The notes under the pieces: generated by a model | What the model was told of the DNA's origin: nothing | What the model saw: the letters and a program-made list of their open reading frames with translations, nothing else | The model's database searches: none | Assembly (NCBI RefSeq): GCF_013114825.1 | Contig: NZ_JAAVLX010000010.1 | Coordinates: forward strand, 248,001 to 312,000 | DNA: 64,000 nucleotides | Source: Bradyrhizobium australiense | GTDB taxonomy: Bacteria; Pseudomonadota; Alphaproteobacteria; Rhizobiales; Xanthobacteraceae | Direction: 5' to 3' | Part shown: one piece after another, positions 61,599-64,000 of the stretch | Layout of the letters: the number at the start of each line of letters is the position of its first letter | How positions within the stretch are numbered: the stretch's first letter is position 1 | Made by a program: the position numbers and the translations under genes

Positions 61599-62656
61599 GA
61601 CGCAATGCCAAGGCGACTCAGGCGTGGCGTGAACCGCAGTGCCACTTCCTGGCTTGTTTCGATCGATTCATACAGCGCGGAGATCAGCTCCAAACTCTTC
61701 CGTCCTTCCAATCCATCCACGAGCGCCGCGCGTTGATTGGTGAGGCAATCGATCACGTGCTGATAGTAGGCCTGGTGGCCAAAACCGTACACATTGGGCG
61801 GATTGACCGAAAACTTTTCGACCACGTCCTTGTCCGAAGGAAGTTCGTCGGCAAACCGCCAATGCCTGATCTGGTTGACGGCGAAACCCGCGATCTCAAC
61901 GGTGCCCCTCTCGCCCAGGATGGAAAGCGAACCTTCGAGGTCTGTCGGGCGCGCCGCCGTCGTTGCCTCGATTACTCCAAGCGCGCCGTTTCGGAATTTC
62001 AGCGTCGCCACGGCAGTGTCCTCCGTTTCGATTCTCGCCAGCGCCGTGACCGCGCGCGCATGCACGCTGACGACATCGCCGAAGAACCACTCCAGCATAT
62101 CAATGTGATGGCTGGCCTGATTTGTCAGCACGCCGCCGTCAAAAGCCCACGTGCCCCGCCAGTCATCCTGGTCATAATAGGCTTGTTCCCGACACCAACG
62201 CACTCGCACAGTTCCCAGAACAAGCCTTCCGAACCGACCGGCGTCTAGCGCCTCGCGCGCCTTGACGACAGGGACGTTGAAGCGGTTCTGCTTAACCACA
62301 AACAGCTTGGTGCCGGCCTCGTCGCAGGCCCGGATCATGTCGTCCGCGTCCTGCAGGCGGAGCGCCATCGGCTTCTCGACAACGACATGTTTTCCCGCTC
62401 TCGCGCAGGCGATCGCGTGCTGGGGATGTAACCCGCTGGGCGTCAGTACCGCGACGGCATCGATATCCTTCCGCGCGAGAAAATCGTCGATATCGTAGTG
62501 CGCCGGAACGCCGAATTTCGACCCGACCGCGTCGGCACGCGGGCGGACGGGATCGCACACCGCCACGAGACGGGCCCGGTCGATATGGTTGCCGCCGAGG
62601 AGGTCTGAATGACGCTTGGAGATGCGTCCGCAACCGAGCAAGCCAAATCTGATCAT
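61595..62656 (-). CDS. Gfo/Idh/MocA oxidoreductase (WbpB-like)
   Basis: A 353-residue NAD-dependent sugar oxidoreductase. The Rossmann loop is 'FGLLGCGRISKRHSDLL', the family lysine lies in 'VVVEKPMAL' (EKP at 94-96), and the C-terminal part has 'WAFDGGVLTNQASHHIDMLE', the catalytic histidine region of the WbpB/WlbA branch. It would oxidise C3 of UDP-GlcNAc uronate. It heads the ten-gene operon; AGGATAAATTTC precedes the ATG. The UDP-GlcNAc 6-dehydrogenase (WbpA) needed to start the pathway is not in the window. Confidence 0.9.
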   Translation of the reverse strand: MIRFGLLGCGRISKRHSDLLGGNHIDRARLVAVCDPVRPRADAVGSKFGVPAHYDIDDFLARKDIDAVAVLTPSGLHPQHAIACARAGKHVVVEKPMALRLQDADDMIRACDEAGTKLFVVKQNRFNVPVVKAREALDAGRFGRLVLGTVRVRWCREQAYYDQDDWRGTWAFDGGVLTNQASHHIDMLEWFFGDVVSVHARAVTALARIETEDTAVATLKFRNGALGVIEATTAARPTDLEGSLSILGERGTVEIAGFAVNQIRHWRFADELPSDKDVVEKFSVNPPNVYGFGHQAYYQHVIDCLTNQRAALVDGLEGRKSLELISALYESIETSQEVALRFTPRLSRLGIAS

Positions 62657-63110
62657 GAAATTTATCCTATGAGCCCCAAGGCTTGCCCCAGACCCGTTAA
62701 ACTCATCCGGCCGTTTCGCAGTCCAGGCAACAGTCCATGCTTGGAATACTAGGAAAAGCGTAAAACAATCAAGAGGGGGAGTTTCTTGTGACGGATATCG
62801 GAAACTAGTCCATTCAACGGCCTTTTGGAGCCAGCAGCTCTCATCGCCGTTCCGGTGAGCTAGCGCGTCGATTTGGGTCCGGCAGTTACGGCAATGGTTC
62901 GGATCGGCAGCTCAGGACGATGATTTCGGATCTCGGAAATCCCGCCCTCTCCTCCAGCCTCGACCCACTAGACCGAAGTTTTTATTTTCCCCAACTTGAA
63001 ATCCGAGTCCTGTCAGCGGCGTGCGCCGAAACTTCTTCTCGATTTGCGTCCATGTAAGGGGCTTCCCAAATTGGCGGGAGTGTGATTCGATTCGGGAATG
63101 TTTCATCGAG
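62657..63110. other. Region upstream of the polysaccharide operon, no gene supported
   Basis: This stretch should contain the promoter of the ten-gene operon. The short frames here have no family resemblance or ribosome binding site, and I see no strong regulatory motif or RNA gene. Confidence 0.4.
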
Positions 63111-63239
63111 ACGGTTCCCAGACTGCCCGCCGGGACGCTCAGGGTGCCGATAAGTCTTCTCATAGGCCGCCCGGCTCGAAACCTCGAACCCGACGATCAT
63201 GTCAAAAGCGGCCCGAGAAACGCCGTGTAGGTCGATCAT
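63111..63239 (-). pseudogene. Truncated N-terminus of a lysozyme-like protein
   Basis: The first 43 codons read 'MIDLHGVSRAAFDMIVGFEV' and 'SSRAAYEKTYRHPERPGGQSG', which recall the start of a family of lysozyme-like proteins in which S-G-V-T-I-G-I-G-Y-D follows. Here the resemblance stops right after QSG and the frame runs on into unrelated sequence. It is likely a fragment. Confidence 0.4.
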
Positions 63240-63340
63240 TGGTAATATTCCGCAGTCAGGGCGTTAAAGTCGGTCATCGGTTGCTCGATTAGGGGTTGTG
63301 GTGGTAGGGAAGCGCGCGAAGCATTTACACGCGGGAACTT

Positions 63341-63469
63341 ATGTGGATGAAGATCACGGCAGAGCACCTTGCGGTCGTAATCTGCCTATTGGTTTCATTA
63401 CTGATTTGGGCGGCACCCACCGACCCAATCGGCGCCGAATTTTGCCGCGTTACTGGATTTTGCGAGTGA
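63341..63469 (+). CDS. Possible 42-aa hydrophobic peptide
   Basis: ATG 63341 opens MWMKITAEHLAVVICLLVSL followed by LIWAAPTDPIGAEFCRVTGF and a stop whose TGA overlaps the GTG start of the next frame. A single membrane helix is predicted. It could be a leader peptide coupled to the downstream membrane protein, or chance; the ribosome binding site is weak. Confidence 0.35.
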   Translation: MWMKITAEHLAVVICLLVSLLIWAAPTDPIGAEFCRVTGFCE

Positions 63470-64000
63470 GTCGGAGCCTGGGATATCCAGGTTCCTTCCG
63501 CGAAGAGTTCCAGATTTCAGCCCTGTCATTGCTCTATCTGGTGATACTTTGCTTGTCGCTTATCGTCGTCTCGCAGGATGTAAGTCCGGCTTTCCACATC
63601 GGGTACGATCGTCAATTTGCGTTCGCCGCGGCGCTTGCTGTCGCAGCGTTCGGCGCTACTGTTTCACTCTTCTCAATTGCCAGATTCACTTTCGGATACT
63701 TGGTTAGTTGGTACATGCTCAGCATCATCGCTGGGTATATCTGGCTGAGTTTCTTCAGTCCGCTCGACTACGACAAATCACCTGCACGATGGTCGGCCGC
63801 GCTTTCGCTCATCGCCTTCATGATTCCCGCGATGTTCGTGACGAAGCCGTTTCCTCTTCGCCTTGCGCTGACACCACGTCAGATTGATCACCTCGTTATC
63901 GGCATGATGGTCTTGTCCGCCATGACTGTCGGCTATGCGTCCCTTTTTGGCTTTCACTTGATCGGCTTCATCGATGGAGAGGCCATCCGGTCTCAGTTTG
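63466..64000 (+). CDS. Polytopic membrane protein, N-terminal part (possible O-antigen polymerase)
   Basis: A frame that stays open to the right edge, giving 178 residues. From GTG 63466 it reads 'VSRSLGYPGSFREEFQISAL' and then at least five hydrophobic segments: 'LSLLYLVILCLSLIVV', 'FAFAAALAVAAFGATVSLF', 'LVSWYMLSIIAGYIWLSFF', 'WSAALSLIAFMIPAMFV' and 'HLVIGMMVLSAMTVGYASLF'. The frame is also open upstream to 63268, so an earlier GTG (63343) is possible. No named motif is seen. Next to a Wzx-type locus lacking a polymerase, a Wzy-like role is a reasonable guess but is not shown. Confidence 0.65.
   Translation, partial: MSRSLGYPGSFREEFQISALSLLYLVILCLSLIVVSQDVSPAFHIGYDRQFAFAAALAVAAFGATVSLFSIARFTFGYLVSWYMLSIIAGYIWLSFFSPLDYDKSPARWSAALSLIAFMIPAMFVTKPFPLRLALTPRQIDHLVIGMMVLSAMTVGYASLFGFHLIGFIDGEAIRSQF

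Noticed and set aside
1..64000. CRISPR arrays, rRNA and tRNA genes
   Set aside because: No regularly spaced repeats and no cloverleaf-like or rRNA-like sequence were seen on either strand.

Overview
The window looks like chromosomal DNA from a Bradyrhizobium-like alphaproteobacterium (Rhizobiales/Nitrobacteraceae). The reasons are the GC-rich coding sequence, two complete branched-chain amino acid type (LIV/HAAT) ABC transporter operons, two Bug/TctC binding proteins, a gmd-fcl (noeL/nolK-like) GDP-fucose pair present twice, and many intergenic palindromes of the kinds that are dispersed in that genus. Assignments rest on motifs and family recognition by eye; no database search was possible.

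Layout. (1) 1-17.9 kb is ordinary chromosomal background with a methionine/one-carbon flavour: an SDR tail, an EthD-like protein, an LpxO-like hydroxylase, a flavin monooxygenase, an operon of HTH-methyltransferase > metK > ahcY, a secreted TPR-caspase protein, a five-gene LIV transporter operon ending in a MetE-like protein, a small lipoprotein and purU. (2) 18.0-25.1 kb holds a hemD-like gene, a winged-helix/TPR regulator divergent from a Bug protein, a chimeric pseudogene that repeats the hemD-like 3' end, a desaturase whose N-terminus is a cold-shock-protein fragment, and a second Bug protein. (3) 25.2-38.2 kb holds fcl-gmd copy A, a Crp-type regulator and, divergent from it, a second LIV operon that contains an acyl-CoA ligase and is followed by an AGE-family isomerase and a PaaK-like ligase. 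(4) 38.2-48.0 kb is an accessory island of lower coding density: two orphan gene families, a broken serine recombinase, a broken phage/plasmid polyvalent protein, and a phage-like recombination operon (XRE regulator, YqaJ exonuclease, ERF annealing protein fused to an HNH-like domain, orphan-family protein). (5) 48.1-64.0 kb is a surface polysaccharide locus: a GmhB-like phosphatase, gmd-fcl copy B and an epimerase on the plus strand; then an apparently single ten-gene minus-strand operon (wbpB/wbpD/wbpE-like, flippase, AsnB-like amidotransferase, acyltransferase, two glycosyltransferases, methyltransferase, epimerase); and at the right edge an unfinished polytopic membrane protein.

How the genes work together. 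MetK makes SAM, AhcY recycles its by-product, and the fused HTH-methyltransferase heads their operon. The second LIV operon probably imports a carboxylic substrate that its CoA ligases activate. The polysaccharide locus encodes GDP-fucose synthesis plus three steps toward a UDP-2,3-diacetamido uronic acid, possibly amidated by the AsnB-like protein, with a Wzx-type exporter. The most unusual points are the orphan protein family that occurs both in its own two-gene operon and in the phage-type recombination operon, the inverted gmd-fcl duplication that brackets the island, and several chimeric or decayed genes.
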